DNA of 44,719 nucleotides from a virus, in IMG/VR virus record IMGVR_UViG_3300023223_000867, positions 1 through 44,719 of that record, one strand, 5' to 3'. Within the stretch, counting starts at the first letter, position 1, and each line of letters starts with the position of its first letter. The notes below the pieces were generated by a model. It saw only the letters and a list, made by a program, of their open reading frames with translations, ran no database searches and was not told the origin of the DNA. Positions 32,662 through 41,266 of the stretch are shown here, piece by piece. Both the position numbers and the translations under genes were made by a program.

Positions 32662-33415
32662 ACCAATCCTAATACCCACAAATAACCCTGGTGGTTCGTT
32701 GTTAGGGTTTGGTAACCTATTGACAGCATCTACTACTGATGACGCTGAGAAAGCGCTGATACCTAATACTTTTGAGCGTTGGCGACCACCGAGCGGCGCA
32801 GTAACCGTTAAATTTCAAATGTCTGTAACCGCTGAAATTGACTTTATTGGGATCGCAGCACATGCTTTAACTGGTGAATCTTTCGTGTTATCGACAGCCG
32901 CAACAGTTGGTGGTGCGTTAACAGAAAGAGCTGCAGCAAGTCCAACTGACAATGGCGCTTTAATGTTTAGCTTCGATCCTGTAACGGTTCAAGAAATCGC
33001 ATTTACCGCGACCCTATCAGCAGCTAATGAAATCGGTGTTATATTTGCAGGAAAAGCACTTCAAATGCCTCGTAACATTTACGGTGGTCATTCACCGATC
33101 ACGCTTTCACAAGTGACGGAATTTCAATCACCTGTTTCTGAAACAGGACAATTTTTAAGCAGAAATATTATTAGACAAGGATTAAAGACAACTATGAGCT
33201 GGCAGTTTTTAGATCCTGATTTTTATAGAAACGACTTTCAGTTGTTTGTGAATTCAGTCAGAAAAAATCCTTTCTTTGTCAAATGGCGACCGGATCTATT
33301 CAGTAATGAGGTAGCTTTTTGTCAAACTATCGGTGATATTAAACCAACTAATATGGGTGGTGGTCACACGTTAATGTCTGTATCAGCACCCATCATAGCG
33401 CATGCTGACTTATGA
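32654..33415 (+). CDS. Tail-tip protein candidate
   Basis: A 253-aa beta-rich protein directly before the large tip protein and overlapping it by 4 bases. Segments ERWRPPSGAVTVKFQMS and FFVKWRPDLFSNEVAF near the ends resemble distal-tail-type proteins found before hub proteins. It probably forms part of the ring at the tail end; assigned by position and composition. Confidence 0.55.
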   Translation: MIKPILIPTNNPGGSLLGFGNLLTASTTDDAEKALIPNTFERWRPPSGAVTVKFQMSVTAEIDFIGIAAHALTGESFVLSTAATVGGALTERAAASPTDNGALMFSFDPVTVQEIAFTATLSAANEIGVIFAGKALQMPRNIYGGHSPITLSQVTEFQSPVSETGQFLSRNIIRQGLKTTMSWQFLDPDFYRNDFQLFVNSVRKNPFFVKWRPDLFSNEVAFCQTIGDIKPTNMGGGHTLMSVSAPIIAHADL

Positions 33416-36192
33416 GTTTTGACAGTAAAAGAATCGAATTCAGTCGCGAGCATTTTAATCTTGTGGAGATTGATCTTGATTATTGCTCTAACACTTTTGG
33501 TGTTGCACCGTGTGTCGGAGGTGTTAGAGCAATAACTACAACAGCTGTATCAGTTGATGATTTCACAGTGGGCGATGAGATTGAAGGCGGTACGTCGGGC
33601 GCTAAAGGAAATATAACAAATATAGCAGGCACAGCACCTACTTATACTTTCCAATATAGGATCACTAACGGAATTGATTTTCAAACAGCAGCTGAAACAA
33701 TCACTAATAATACAGCAACAGGGGTTGCGACAAAAAACGGAAGTGCGCCGACACTAATTACATCAGGTGATGACAAATGTTTTAACACACGTGAATCAAC
33801 TCAGGATGAAATTAATTATACAGTGGCTACGACAACCGGCGAACAAACAATCACCATCGCTGCAGCGGGTAAAACATTCACGCGTTCTGCTGGATCGTAT
33901 TTGACTGACGGGTTTAAAGTTGGTCACACTGTTACATCTTCTGGATCCACAAATGTAATCAATAATCAGTCAGCGCTTTTAATATCAGCATTAACTGCAA
34001 CAGTAATGACGTTTTCTACAGCTGTAGGGCTTGTTGATGAAACAGGTGATGGTGATGAAGTAATAATATTAAATAGCATAAAAACATATAGATTCTGCGA
34101 TCCACGAAGTCCTTTGCCCACAAATTTACCATCTGGTTCGGGGGATCCTGATGTCATCCCCTCTTTATCTGATGTTAATGTAACAGCATCTAAAATCGAT
34201 CTTACAGGCGGATTAGGTCAGCGAACTAGCGCATCATTCAATTTTACCGATAATCCACACAGTGATATTGATGTTGATAAATACATTTCAGAACGCAGTT
34301 GGGCGGGTTTGTCAGCCTTGGAACGCGGTACTTTTTGGACAAAATTAAGGGCGAGAAATCCTAATTATCAGTTCAGAGACATCAGACATTTATCAGGTTA
34401 TCTCAATGATGATGGTTCATTTGATTCTGCCAATTTTCAGACAAGACATTATGTGATTGAAAACTTAAACGCCACTAATGGTCAAGCGACAATCGCAGCC
34501 AAAGATCCATTAAAATTAGTCATGCGTAAAAAAGCGTTAGTACCATTACTGAATACCGGTCAATTGACAGCGAACCTTGCAGCAGGAGTGACGACAGCTA
34601 CATTGAAACCGGCTGGTGTGGGTAATTCAGAATATGATGATGATGGTTCATTAGTAATTAAAGATGAAGTAATGACGTTCACCAGGGCTGCTGATGTGTT
34701 GACGCTAGTCAGAGGACAAAGAAATACATCAGATATAGCACATAATATTAATGATACAGTGCAGCAATGTTATGTTAAAAATGCTCAAGTTAACATTATC
34801 GTTCAGGATTTATTAGAAAATTTTGCCAATTTTGATAGTAATCTGATCCCTACCGCCGCATGGCAATCAGAGATCGATACGTTTTTAAGCGGATTGCTTG
34901 ATGGTATTATTACCAAGCCAAGAGATGTATTTAAAGTATTAAAAGAATTATCAGATGCTATGCCACATTATCTGTGGTGGGACGAAAGAACACAATTTGT
35001 TAATCTGACAGCATTAAAAGCACCACCGTTAAGCGCTGATATTCTCGATATGGATGAAAACCTGGTAGCTGATAGTTTCAAAACAAAAGATTTACCCAAT
35101 ATGAGACGATCAGCTATTGTTGTTAATTTCGGCCAATTTGATCCAACAAAAAGACTTGATGAGCCTGGTAACTGGGAGCAAAGCTACATAAGAATAGATC
35201 AAGCTTCAATTACAAAATATCAATCAAATCAAATACTAACAATCAACTCAAGATGGATCTCAAACACTAATAAAGCCGCGGCTCTACAATTAGCTGCGTT
35301 AAAAGGTCGAAGGTTTTCAGATATTCCTCGCGAAATCAATTTTTCTCTTGATGCGAAAGATTCTGATGTGTGGATCGGCCAAAGTCGTGATATTAATCAT
35401 CGCGATATATTAGACTTCACGGGTATACCTGTTGATACAACGTTTCAGATCACCAGTGCGAGAGAAACTGACAATTATGATTATGTTGGTTTAGAATTTA
35501 CTTATGGTGACGAATTACCCGAGGATGAGGGAGGGGCTGATCCTGATGTTGATCTTGTGATATTTGGATCAGATCTAAGAAATGTTAATTTGCGCACCGT
35601 TTACGATACTCTTTTTCCAGCACCGGATGCGTCGACTAAAGCTAAATTTGTTATTGATGTCGGGGTAGTGATAGGATCAGCATCAATACTTACTGATGGG
35701 ATAGATACTGGATCGTGGCCTGCTGGCGCAACTGTCACTTTGCAAATCAACAGTACAGGTTTTTCAGTTGGCGCTGGTGGACTTGCTGGTGGTAATGGTG
35801 GTGTCGCTATAAATCTCAGTAATGATTTAGAGATCATCAATAATGGAGTCATCGGAGGCGGCGGCGGAGGTGGCGGTGATGATGTTGATGGTGATTATGA
35901 AGCTGGCGGCGGAGGTGGCGCAGGCGATAAAGTAGGTAGTGGAAAATTTTCAACAATTTCACCGCCATCAACAGGAACAACAATTAACGGCTCTAACGGA
36001 ACATTGACAGATGGTAGTACAGGTGGTACAGCAATCGGGACTGTTTCTGCGATTGCTGGTGATGGGGCTGATTTAGGCGAAGATGGTGTTAGCGCTTCAC
36101 AGGCTGCTGGTATCGCTGGATTAGCCATTAAGAAAAATGGGTTTGTGCTGACGGAAACTGTGACCGGCGACATAAGAGGAGTAATATCATGA
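33412..36192 (+). CDS. Large tail tip/hub protein with glycine-rich C terminus
   Basis: A 926-aa protein. Residues about 1-30 (REHFNLVEIDLDYCSNTFG) and the downstream CFNTRESTQDEINY near 123-136 fit the BR0599/tail-hub type proteins of siphophages. A central body with PKDPLKL-like strands and a Trp-rich LPHYLWWDERT segment near 515 follows. The C terminus (about 785-926) is a glycine-rich domain with runs such as GGGGGGGG, as in phage receptor-binding polyglycine domains. It is likely the central baseplate or tip component that also carries a surface-binding end. Confidence 0.68.
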   Translation: MSFDSKRIEFSREHFNLVEIDLDYCSNTFGVAPCVGGVRAITTTAVSVDDFTVGDEIEGGTSGAKGNITNIAGTAPTYTFQYRITNGIDFQTAAETITNNTATGVATKNGSAPTLITSGDDKCFNTRESTQDEINYTVATTTGEQTITIAAAGKTFTRSAGSYLTDGFKVGHTVTSSGSTNVINNQSALLISALTATVMTFSTAVGLVDETGDGDEVIILNSIKTYRFCDPRSPLPTNLPSGSGDPDVIPSLSDVNVTASKIDLTGGLGQRTSASFNFTDNPHSDIDVDKYISERSWAGLSALERGTFWTKLRARNPNYQFRDIRHLSGYLNDDGSFDSANFQTRHYVIENLNATNGQATIAAKDPLKLVMRKKALVPLLNTGQLTANLAAGVTTATLKPAGVGNSEYDDDGSLVIKDEVMTFTRAADVLTLVRGQRNTSDIAHNINDTVQQCYVKNAQVNIIVQDLLENFANFDSNLIPTAAWQSEIDTFLSGLLDGIITKPRDVFKVLKELSDAMPHYLWWDERTQFVNLTALKAPPLSADILDMDENLVADSFKTKDLPNMRRSAIVVNFGQFDPTKRLDEPGNWEQSYIRIDQASITKYQSNQILTINSRWISNTNKAAALQLAALKGRRFSDIPREINFSLDAKDSDVWIGQSRDINHRDILDFTGIPVDTTFQITSARETDNYDYVGLEFTYGDELPEDEGGADPDVDLVIFGSDLRNVNLRTVYDTLFPAPDASTKAKFVIDVGVVIGSASILTDGIDTGSWPAGATVTLQINSTGFSVGAGGLAGGNGGVAINLSNDLEIINNGVIGGGGGGGGDDVDGDYEAGGGGGAGDKVGSGKFSTISPPSTGTTINGSNGTLTDGSTGGTAIGTVSAIAGDGADLGEDGVSASQAAGIAGLAIKKNGFVLTETVTGDIRGVIS

Positions 36193-36569
36193 TAGAATTA
36201 AAAAGGTGGTATCACGAGGACTGTACTATAGGAAGATTGAAAATAGAAGGTTTTCAGTGTTTTACTTTAGAACTCCCATGGCTTAATAACCATAAAAACA
36301 TCAGCTGTATTCACACGGGCGTTTATGGTTATTTTTTCCGCAACAGTTCTCGTAATGGTTCAGTTTTAGAGTTATTAAATGTTCATGGTAGAACGAATAT
36401 ACAAATCCATTCAGGCAACTACATATCGCAGATCAGGGGTTGTATTTTGACAGGTGATAGTGTTAAGTGGTTAAATAGTGATAAGATACCTGACGTGACT
36501 AATTCAAGAAACACATTGAGACGGATTTTAGCGCTGGCAGGTCGATCAGGGCATATTTTTATAAACTAA
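36189..36569 (+). CDS. DUF5675 family protein
   Basis: A 126-aa protein matching DUF5675: MIELKRWYHEDCTIGRLKIEG, then FTLELPW near residues 26-32, and HGRTNIQIHSGN... RGCILTG near 67-92, giving His and Cys in the order seen in L,D-transpeptidase-like active sites. The family is common beside phage tail and lysis genes; its enzyme activity is not established. It overlaps the tip-protein gene by 4 bases. It is a possible cell-wall-active protein. Confidence 0.7.
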   Translation: MIELKRWYHEDCTIGRLKIEGFQCFTLELPWLNNHKNISCIHTGVYGYFFRNSSRNGSVLELLNVHGRTNIQIHSGNYISQIRGCILTGDSVKWLNSDKIPDVTNSRNTLRRILALAGRSGHIFIN

Positions 36570-36586
36570 CGAGGTATAGAACAATA

Positions 36587-36982
36587 ATGAGCACTATTCG
36601 TCTAGCAAAAACACAACAGTTCGTTAAGGATGGATTACTTTTTGCGCCTGAATCATTCAGAAAAGCTCCTTATTACGAGCTTGAATTAGTTTGTAATGGT
36701 TGTGGGGCGGCTAATGCTAAATTCGATTTTATCCCAGATACTATTTATCTCACTTATATTGGATATGCATGTCATATTCATGATTGGATGTACGACGAAG
36801 GCTTAAACATCGAAGATAAAGAATGCGCGGATCGGGTATTCTTAAATAATTTATATCGTATTATTAAGCATGAAAACGCTTGGTATAAACCAACATTTTT
36901 GATGAGACAACGAGCCTTGAAATATTATTTAGCTGTAAAATATTTCGGCGGTGATGCTTTTTGGAATGGTAAGCAAATATAA
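36587..36982 (+). CDS. Phospholipase A2-like protein
   Basis: A 131-aa protein with the PLA2 active-site pattern: CNGCGAANAKFDFIPD near residues 35-50, then GYACHIHDWMYDEG near 62-75 containing the C-x-x-H-D pair that holds the catalytic His and calcium-ligand Asp, and ECADRVFLNNLYR near 83-95, the conserved Asp/Arg helix. Prokaryotic PLA2-like proteins of this size exist. In a phage late region it may attack host membranes during lysis or entry. Activity is not shown by sequence alone; start codon has AACGAGG upstream. Confidence 0.65.
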   Translation: MSTIRLAKTQQFVKDGLLFAPESFRKAPYYELELVCNGCGAANAKFDFIPDTIYLTYIGYACHIHDWMYDEGLNIEDKECADRVFLNNLYRIIKHENAWYKPTFLMRQRALKYYLAVKYFGGDAFWNGKQI

Positions 36983-37541
36983 AACTGATCTCGATGACGT
37001 TCGAGACATCAGGCATAACCGCTATTTAAAGAGAAATAATATTGTGCCAATCGTCAGCAAACAAATCATTAGCTCAAGTCAACAAGGCTCAAGGCTTAGA
37101 GTCCGATTAATGTATGTTTTCAGTGATGGTAGGGAAGTTACTTTAAGCGGGATATATGTTAACGATCAAGATGCTGCTGATCAAAAGCTCATCGATTTAG
37201 AATCTATTGTCTTATTCAAAACTCAAGAACTTGACGCTGAGAAATCAGAAGATCAAGATAGCGCCATTGTGGATACTGGTGAAGCAAGCCAAAAACAAAT
37301 AGCAAAGCAATATCTCATTCGAGCGATGCAAGAAAAAGACCCGTTTATCTCGTTAAATAAGTTAACAAAAGTTCTCAATTTCATCACCAATCAAGGCTGG
37401 ACACCCACTCAAATAAAAACAGCTCTCAACTTAACAAATGATGAATGGGATAAAATCACAACTCGATATAATTATTTGAAAAGCGTTGAAGCTGCATTGA
37501 TTAACTATCAAGATATTATTAACTCAGAGGTTATGCTGTGA
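36954..37541 (+). CDS. Hypothetical tail-region protein
   Basis: A protein of about 195 aa overlapping the PLA2-like gene by up to 29 bases. The start is uncertain: ATG 36954 and ATG 36966 (MVSKYKTDLDDVRDIRH) are both possible, neither with a strong ribosome site. The C-terminal helical segment (WTPTQIKTALNLTNDEWDKI) resembles helical DUF-type phage proteins. Function unknown; a tail fibre or chaperone accessory is possible. Confidence 0.5.
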   Translation: MLFGMVSKYKTDLDDVRDIRHNRYLKRNNIVPIVSKQIISSSQQGSRLRVRLMYVFSDGREVTLSGIYVNDQDAADQKLIDLESIVLFKTQELDAEKSEDQDSAIVDTGEASQKQIAKQYLIRAMQEKDPFISLNKLTKVLNFITNQGWTPTQIKTALNLTNDEWDKITTRYNYLKSVEAALINYQDIINSEVML

Positions 37542-38935
37542 GTTTTATATATTACAGAGATGGAGCGACAACTGGTACTGCGACTGGTGACGGTGGACTG
37601 TACGCAACAGAACAAGATTTATCGAGCGGGTGGACAAGTGCATTCACGACAACTGCAGAATATTACGCATCAGAAGAAGCGGCTCTTGCTGCAACATCCT
37701 TTGCTGCTGGTGATACTCTTATTTCTACCAGCGACCACGATCACGACTATAACTCTTCAGGGACTAAAACATTAACAGCCGCAAGTTCTGGCGCGTTTAC
37801 AAAATTTCAAAGTGTTTCAGCAACCGATGGAAGTTATGAAGCTGGATCACTTGAAAGAAATGATATAACTGGTGGTGACATCTCTTGGATAGGGAGAAGA
37901 AAACACCAAGGTGTACGATACGGCTCTGATGACAACTTAGTGATTGGAGGTGGTTCAGGTGGTGACAAAGCTCAACTATATTTTAGAGATAGTATCTTAT
38001 TTTTAAATGGTAATAGCGATCAATTGGCCGTTAGTTCTGCGGATGGATGTTCTATAAAACTAGTTGATTCAGATATCTCGTTTGGTGGTAATACGGCGTT
38101 TATATCTCTTAGAGCAGGCGGTAATTTAGAATGGATCGGCGGTGCAGTTATTGGTGCTGCAACTGCAGTTACTTGGCTATTTGATAACGGGTTAAATGGC
38201 GCGGCTACGGCTGGTGGTATGACTGCATATTTGGAAGGTGTGGACTTATCGAAAGTTGCCGGAATACTTGGCGGCGTAGGTAGTAGTGAAGCAAACGAGG
38301 ATATTATCAGTGTAACTCTGTATAGATGCGCCCTCGGCACTGTGGGAACGACCAGGGTTGAGGAGTCATTAACTAATTTAGATCATTTCTTCAAGATGAC
38401 TCAGTGTTTTGATGCCTCGACAGGTGCAGATATTCAAGATTTTGAAAGTAGTTATTTCGGAACAGTTGAACAGGACTTGTCTATTTTTAGACAAGAATCT
38501 CCAGATTTCCCAAGTGGTGATCAAGGTTCTTACGAGATGATTAGTTCGGCAAATACAGACGCCACCACTCCATTGACCTATCAATTGTCAAGATTTGCTG
38601 CATTATCAAACACGGCATCGGACGAATTCGAGGTTTATATTACAAGCGATACAGCTTTAACCGATACTGATTTTTGGGTAGAGGTTATTTATCCTGATGG
38701 CACTAACAAACATATATCTAACTTCGTAAGCTCACAAAACGCTGATGTGTTCGCTGCAGGAACTACTTTGACAACTGACAGTTCTTCCACTTGGACATTA
38801 GGCAAGTCAAATAAATACGTCATAAGCATCCCCACTAGCGGAGATGAAGGCGCAGATGGATCGGTAAAAATTATCATTAATTTAGGGAAAGCCTCAACAA
38901 CTATTTATCTAGCTAGTAGCGCCGGTGTAAAATAA
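37538..38935 (+). CDS. Beta-rich tail/appendage protein
   Basis: A 465-aa protein starting at GTG 37538, 4 bases into the end of the preceding gene. It is rich in Gly, Ser, Thr and Asp with regularly spaced short strands (for example KAQLYFRDSILFLNG, CSIKLVDSDISFGG, FISLRAGGNLEWIGG), the pattern of a beta-helix followed by a jelly-roll-like C terminus. Such proteins are tail spikes or capsid/tail appendages that touch the host surface. No enzymatic motif identified. Confidence 0.6.
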   Translation: MSFIYYRDGATTGTATGDGGLYATEQDLSSGWTSAFTTTAEYYASEEAALAATSFAAGDTLISTSDHDHDYNSSGTKTLTAASSGAFTKFQSVSATDGSYEAGSLERNDITGGDISWIGRRKHQGVRYGSDDNLVIGGGSGGDKAQLYFRDSILFLNGNSDQLAVSSADGCSIKLVDSDISFGGNTAFISLRAGGNLEWIGGAVIGAATAVTWLFDNGLNGAATAGGMTAYLEGVDLSKVAGILGGVGSSEANEDIISVTLYRCALGTVGTTRVEESLTNLDHFFKMTQCFDASTGADIQDFESSYFGTVEQDLSIFRQESPDFPSGDQGSYEMISSANTDATTPLTYQLSRFAALSNTASDEFEVYITSDTALTDTDFWVEVIYPDGTNKHISNFVSSQNADVFAAGTTLTTDSSSTWTLGKSNKYVISIPTSGDEGADGSVKIIINLGKASTTIYLASSAGVK

Positions 38936-39105
38936 TGGCTGATAGAGTCTATTTTGTTGACGGAGTTCTTCATCAGGAAACTGGCGAAAGAAATGTTATT
39001 GTTGATGGTGTTGTGTTGCAAGAAACAACCTTGATTGCAACTGGTGAACCACTAACCGCTTTTTTCACAGAGCCACAACGGATCGTAAAAACGAGAACGA
39101 GATGA
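38935..39105 (+). CDS. Short tail-region protein
   Basis: A 56-aa ORF (MADRVYFVDGVLHQETG...) translationally coupled on both sides: TAATG with the preceding stop and ATGA with the next start. It contains two short V-D-G-V repeats (FVDGVLHQETG and IVDGVVLQETT). Its fit between two genes makes it credible despite its size. Confidence 0.6.
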   Translation: MADRVYFVDGVLHQETGERNVIVDGVVLQETTLIATGEPLTAFFTEPQRIVKTRTR

Positions 39106-39419
39106 CCGATATCTTAACGCTAGACGTTGCTAAAGCGCCTTTAATTTATATGCCTAAATACAATAATATTGTTGTAAGACACGAATTTGGTGCGGTAATT
39201 GTATTTATTGGCCAAAAACGAGTAGAATTAACGACGATGATAGCTCATGACATAGGTTATGCGATTCACTCCAGTGAAAAACAACCTGATGAAATGGTTG
39301 TTTTATCGATTAACGGTGAAAAAATAGAATTATTGTGGCCAATTGCTTTAAAGCTTGCAACAGCGCTTTTAAGAAAGGCAGACGATGCAGATGATTTTCA
39401 AATTAGGAGAATGACATGA
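39102..39419 (+). CDS. Hypothetical late protein
   Basis: A 105-aa protein coupled to both neighbours by 4-base overlaps. Beta strands around VVRHEFGAVIVFIGQ and a helical Ala/Leu C terminus (ALKLATALLRKADDADD). No family recognised. Confidence 0.5.
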   Translation: MTDILTLDVAKAPLIYMPKYNNIVVRHEFGAVIVFIGQKRVELTTMIAHDIGYAIHSSEKQPDEMVVLSINGEKIELLWPIALKLATALLRKADDADDFQIRRMT

Positions 39420-39877
39420 TCGGTAGACTTTACACAGTGGCTATAGGCTCACAAGCTCAAACAGTCGCTAAAACATTAATTGAGATCGCAAGCGCTGCTG
39501 ATTCGGTAACTCTTATTGAACGGTTAAGCTTAAGTCAGACTAGTTTTGACACCAGTGAAAATTTAGGGATCTTAGTTCAACGCATCACAACCACCGGCAC
39601 AGGAACAGCAACCACGCCTGAGCCTTTACAAACGGGTGACGCTGCATTTGGTGGAGTGGTCGAAACAAATTCAACTGCGGAACCTACATACACAGCTGGC
39701 ACTGAAATTTTAGAATCAGGATTTAATGCGCTATCGGGTTTCTTGTGGACACCAGCGAGTGATGATGAGGTTATCGCAATTTCTCCATCCGCTTTAGTTG
39801 GCTTCAGTTTAGATGTAGCGCCAAGCGCTTCAATGAATTTTAGTTATGCTTGCACCATTAGAGAGATTGGCGGCTAA
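39416..39877 (+). CDS. Hypothetical virion-associated protein
   Basis: A 153-aa Thr/Ala-rich beta protein with a TTGTGTGTATTP-like middle and a ALVGFSLDVAPSASMNFSYACTIREIGG C terminus that resembles small phage structural beta-barrels. Function unknown. Confidence 0.5.
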   Translation: MIGRLYTVAIGSQAQTVAKTLIEIASAADSVTLIERLSLSQTSFDTSENLGILVQRITTTGTGTATTPEPLQTGDAAFGGVVETNSTAEPTYTAGTEILESGFNALSGFLWTPASDDEVIAISPSALVGFSLDVAPSASMNFSYACTIREIGG

Positions 39878-39883
39878 AACGGT

Positions 39884-40615
39884 GTGTCACCTCAATTAAT
39901 AATCAATTGGAAACGTCCGAGAAGGACGTTATCCTTACCTGAATTAAACGAATATCCTGAGACTCAGGTTGTCGAGCTTTATCCAGCGTTTTTATCGCCA
40001 GACTCTCATCGAATCTCGTTTAGTATTCATCACCAGGCATTATTAGAATTAAATTTTTATCCTGAAACCCCAGGTGTTGAGCTTTATCCTGCATGGGTTG
40101 GTGTTGATTCAAATAAAATACAATTTAATATAACAAGACAAACATTAAACGAACTAAACAGATATCAGAATTTTGCCCCGATCACTGCTTGGGAAACACA
40201 ATTTAATAAAATAAAAAATGTTACCAATCGTCAACTAAATGAATTACCAATATTAAGTTCTTACCCTCAAATTCAGATTGTCGAATTTTACCCGGGATTC
40301 TTGGCGCCAGACTCCCATCGAATATCGTTCGACATCGGACATCAGTTATTACCTGAGTTAAACACTCGGCCATTAGCACCATCAGAGGTCACTCTTCCTG
40401 CATTTTTAGAACCTATCGCATTCAAGTCGAAATATGAACGAGTGTTTTTATCTGAGTCTCTTGACGCGGCTCTATTGGCCAGTGCTGGCGCAGTCGCAGT
40501 GATAGGATTTTTAAAAGGTGAAATTTCTGTATTTTCTGCTTATAATGGAGAAATCAAAGTTATCAATGCTTTAACTGGTGAGGTTAGTGTGATCAATCCA
40601 CTTAAGATTCAATAA
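39884..40615 (+). CDS. Repeat-containing late protein
   Basis: A 243-aa protein from GTG 39884, with no clear ribosome site. It contains repeats of about 40 residues around LPELNxYPxxQxVExYPxFLxPDSHRISFxIxHQ: copies begin near residues 18, 55 and 122, with a degenerate one at about 88. The last 45 residues are a different strand-rich motif repeated as a short GEIKV/GEVSV pattern. Next gene starts at its stop (TAATG). Function unknown; the repeat is likely a virion fibre element. Confidence 0.55.
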   Translation: MSPQLIINWKRPRRTLSLPELNEYPETQVVELYPAFLSPDSHRISFSIHHQALLELNFYPETPGVELYPAWVGVDSNKIQFNITRQTLNELNRYQNFAPITAWETQFNKIKNVTNRQLNELPILSSYPQIQIVEFYPGFLAPDSHRISFDIGHQLLPELNTRPLAPSEVTLPAFLEPIAFKSKYERVFLSESLDAALLASAGAVAVIGFLKGEISVFSAYNGEIKVINALTGEVSVINPLKIQ

Positions 40616-40932
40616 TGGCCACCTTAGAAATACATCCTGATAATTCGGTTGCTGTGCAAATAACGCTCAGTAATCCTATCACCGATCTATTTGTCAACGA
40701 TGCCACTGTGGTTGCTGAAATACAAGACAGCACTGATAATAGTGTTATTCAATCTAGTTTTTCTCTTCCTTTTGTTGCTTCATCTAACGGTGTTTATAGA
40801 GCGACATTATCGCCGATTGCAGGTTTAACCTTAGGTGTCATTTACAATGTGATCATTGATGCAACAGGGACAGACTCATTGATCGGTCATTGGGTAGCGC
40901 CAATCAAAGCAAGTTTAGCGGGGATAAGTTAA
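40615..40932 (+). CDS. Ig-like small late protein
   Basis: A 105-aa protein with a beta-sandwich pattern: AVQITLSNPITDLFVNDATVVAEIQD, a VYRATLSPIAGLTLGVIYNVII strand pair and a WVAPIKAS end, resembling phage Ig-like/adhesion domains. It shares one base with the preceding stop. Confidence 0.5.
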   Translation: MATLEIHPDNSVAVQITLSNPITDLFVNDATVVAEIQDSTDNSVIQSSFSLPFVASSNGVYRATLSPIAGLTLGVIYNVIIDATGTDSLIGHWVAPIKASLAGIS

Positions 40933-40936
40933 TATT

Positions 40937-41155
40937 ATGTCAATAGAAGAAGAGATTGCAGAAATTAACAAACGCTTGGATAATATTGAAAGACTAGTTG
41001 AGCAACAGACGACGAATATTAATGCTCTAACATTATCCACACAGGGGATAGTTGATGTTTGGTCGGCTGGCAGAACTTTACAAAAAGCAATTAAGTGGTT
41101 ATCAGGTTTTTCAGTCATCGCTGTCATTATTGCTAAGTGGACAGGGAAGATTTGA
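40937..41155 (+). CDS. Holin-like protein (coiled coil plus one membrane segment)
   Basis: A 72-aa protein, last gene of the late operon. Residues 1-30 form a charged helix with heptads (EEEIAEINKRLDNIERLVEQQTTNINAL), residues about 52-68 a hydrophobic segment (LSGFSVIAVIIAKW), and the end is basic (TGKI). This arrangement matches XhlA/hemolysin-type phage holins, which pierce the inner membrane. Position at the end of the late operon fits lysis. A single segment only, so the call is moderate. Confidence 0.6.
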   Translation: MSIEEEIAEINKRLDNIERLVEQQTTNINALTLSTQGIVDVWSAGRTLQKAIKWLSGFSVIAVIIAKWTGKI

Positions 41156-41266
41156 TTTTTTAGCAGCGCCTTTTTCGCTTTCCCTTTGTCCAAGTTTTTC
41201 GTAAATTCTGAAATATTCAATCATAGCGTCGGCGGTTCTATAATCCTGCGTACTTGGTTTAATCAT
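41111..41266 (-). CDS. Small ORF at the end of the leftward operon
   Basis: A 51-aa ORF (MIKPSTQDYRTADAMIEYF...) starting with ATG 41266-41264, overlapping the PagL-like stop as ATGA. It has a basic middle and a polar end and overlaps the convergent holin-like gene by 45 bases. The coupling supports it; no family recognised. Confidence 0.4.
   Translation of the reverse strand: MIKPSTQDYRTADAMIEYFRIYEKLGQRESEKGAAKKSNLPCPLSNNDSDD

Noticed and set aside
32719-32740. TTGACAGCATC before 32.74 kb as a promoter
   Set aside because: No right arm of the operator and no -10; lies within a coding sequence. The similar TTGACAGTC at 27.68 kb and TTGACAGCG at 34.56 kb fail the same way.
35895-36173. Pro/Val-rich minus-strand ORF opposite the glycine-rich tip domain
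   Set aside because: The composition is explained by complementing glycine codons; no start signals.
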